A stretch of DNA of 64,000 nt, taken from positions 62,001 to 126,000 of the forward strand of contig JAFUDT010000010.1 of assembly GCA_017464285.1 (NCBI GenBank). The letters run 5' to 3'. The notes under the pieces were generated by a model. That model had not been told where the DNA came from. It worked only from the letters and a program-made list of their open reading frames with translations, and did not search any database. Below, piece by piece: positions 63,807 to 64,000 of the stretch; the stretch's first letter is position 1; every line of letters begins with the position of its first letter. The stretch is from Bacteroidales bacterium (GTDB lineage Bacteria > Bacteroidota > Bacteroidia > Bacteroidales > UBA1402). A program made the translations under genes and the position numbers.

Positions 63807-64000
63807 ATGTTAGCAAGGAAAATAGATGCACAGATGGATGCCATTTATGACAATAGCAAAATGGCTCTAATGCTTACTGGAGCACGTCAGGTGGGTAAGA
63901 CAAACGCCTTTCGCCGGTTGGCGAAGAGGAAGTTTGAGCATTATATTGAAATCAACTTCATAGAAAATGCAGATGCTAAGCAAATATTCAAAGATGTACA
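63807..64000 (+). CDS. DUF4143 family ATP-binding protein, 3' truncated by window edge
   Basis: The first 64 codons of a second AAA_14/DUF4143 ATPase. MLARKIDAQMDAIYDNSKMA leads into LMLTGARQVGKTNAF, with Walker A GARQVGKT at residues 24-31, then HYIEINFIENADAKQIF. The pattern matches the gene at 10.6-12.0 kb, but the two are different paralogues. The start is the first ATG after the repeat and its -7 box. Confidence 0.88.
   Translation, partial: MLARKIDAQMDAIYDNSKMALMLTGARQVGKTNAFRRLAKRKFEHYIEINFIENADAKQIFKDV

Overview
The window comes from a Bacteroidota genome, almost certainly order Bacteroidales. The evidence is a complete 2,474-residue SprA (type IX secretion translocon) directly after ruvA, many promoters with the Bacteroidota -7 box TAnnTTTG, meso-diaminopimelate dehydrogenase, a Bacteroidales-type 6S RNA candidate, and pectin-degrading enzymes (PL10, a PL10-CE8 fusion, GH105). 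The core DNA is GC-rich. A gut or oral Prevotella-like relative is my best guess, but the genus cannot be fixed from the sequence.

Layout. (1) 1-6.3 kb is an AT-rich defence island: the end of hsdS, an abiH gene overlapping it by 4 nt, hsdR, and an unrecognised protein with a HEPN RNase motif. (2) 6.3-12.3 kb is accessory DNA: a WYL-domain regulator behind a 123-residue unknown protein and two near-identical palindrome-plus-promoter units, a self-inhibited Fic protein, an HD-domain protein, remnants of a metallophosphoesterase and a metallo-beta-lactamase-fold hydrolase, and a DUF4143 ATPase preceded by a 33-bp-period repeat. (3) 12.3-23 kb is mostly core: ettA, two secreted pectinases, a Pro-tRNA editing deacylase, tRNA-Lys, a secreted flavin-reductase-like protein and malQ. 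(4) 23-28.6 kb is a decaying polymorphic-toxin locus: one complete short RHS cassette with an HExxH C-terminal domain and candidate immunity lipoprotein, fragments of at least two more cassettes with orphan immunity lipoproteins, then hipBA. (5) 28.7-36 kb holds a GH105 hydrolase, ddh with a wecA-like transferase, and a very large secreted DUF4450-like enzyme. (6) 35.8-63.7 kb is core: ruvA-sprA, cca, hisH-hisA-hisF-hisIE, ftsE-lysC-lysA, 6S RNA, thrS-infC-rpmI-rplT, a Tricorn-like S41 protease, four small metabolic genes and glutamine synthetase. (7) The window ends in a second DUF4143 ATPase, again preceded by a 33-bp-period repeat with the same TTGGAAAA core.

How the genes fit together. 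PL10, PL10-CE8, GH105 and the DUF4450-like protein form a dispersed pectin and rhamnogalacturonan degrading set, and one PL10 carries a C-terminal tail that could be a type IX cargo signal read by SprA. lysC, lysA and ddh point to lysine and peptidoglycan precursor synthesis by the dehydrogenase route, and the wecA-like gene next to ddh fits cell-envelope work.

The most promising leads for something undescribed are the 33-bp repeat shared by two otherwise separate DUF4143 ATPase genes, the duplicated palindromic operator-promoter in front of the WYL module, and the RHS cassette locus caught at several stages of decay.
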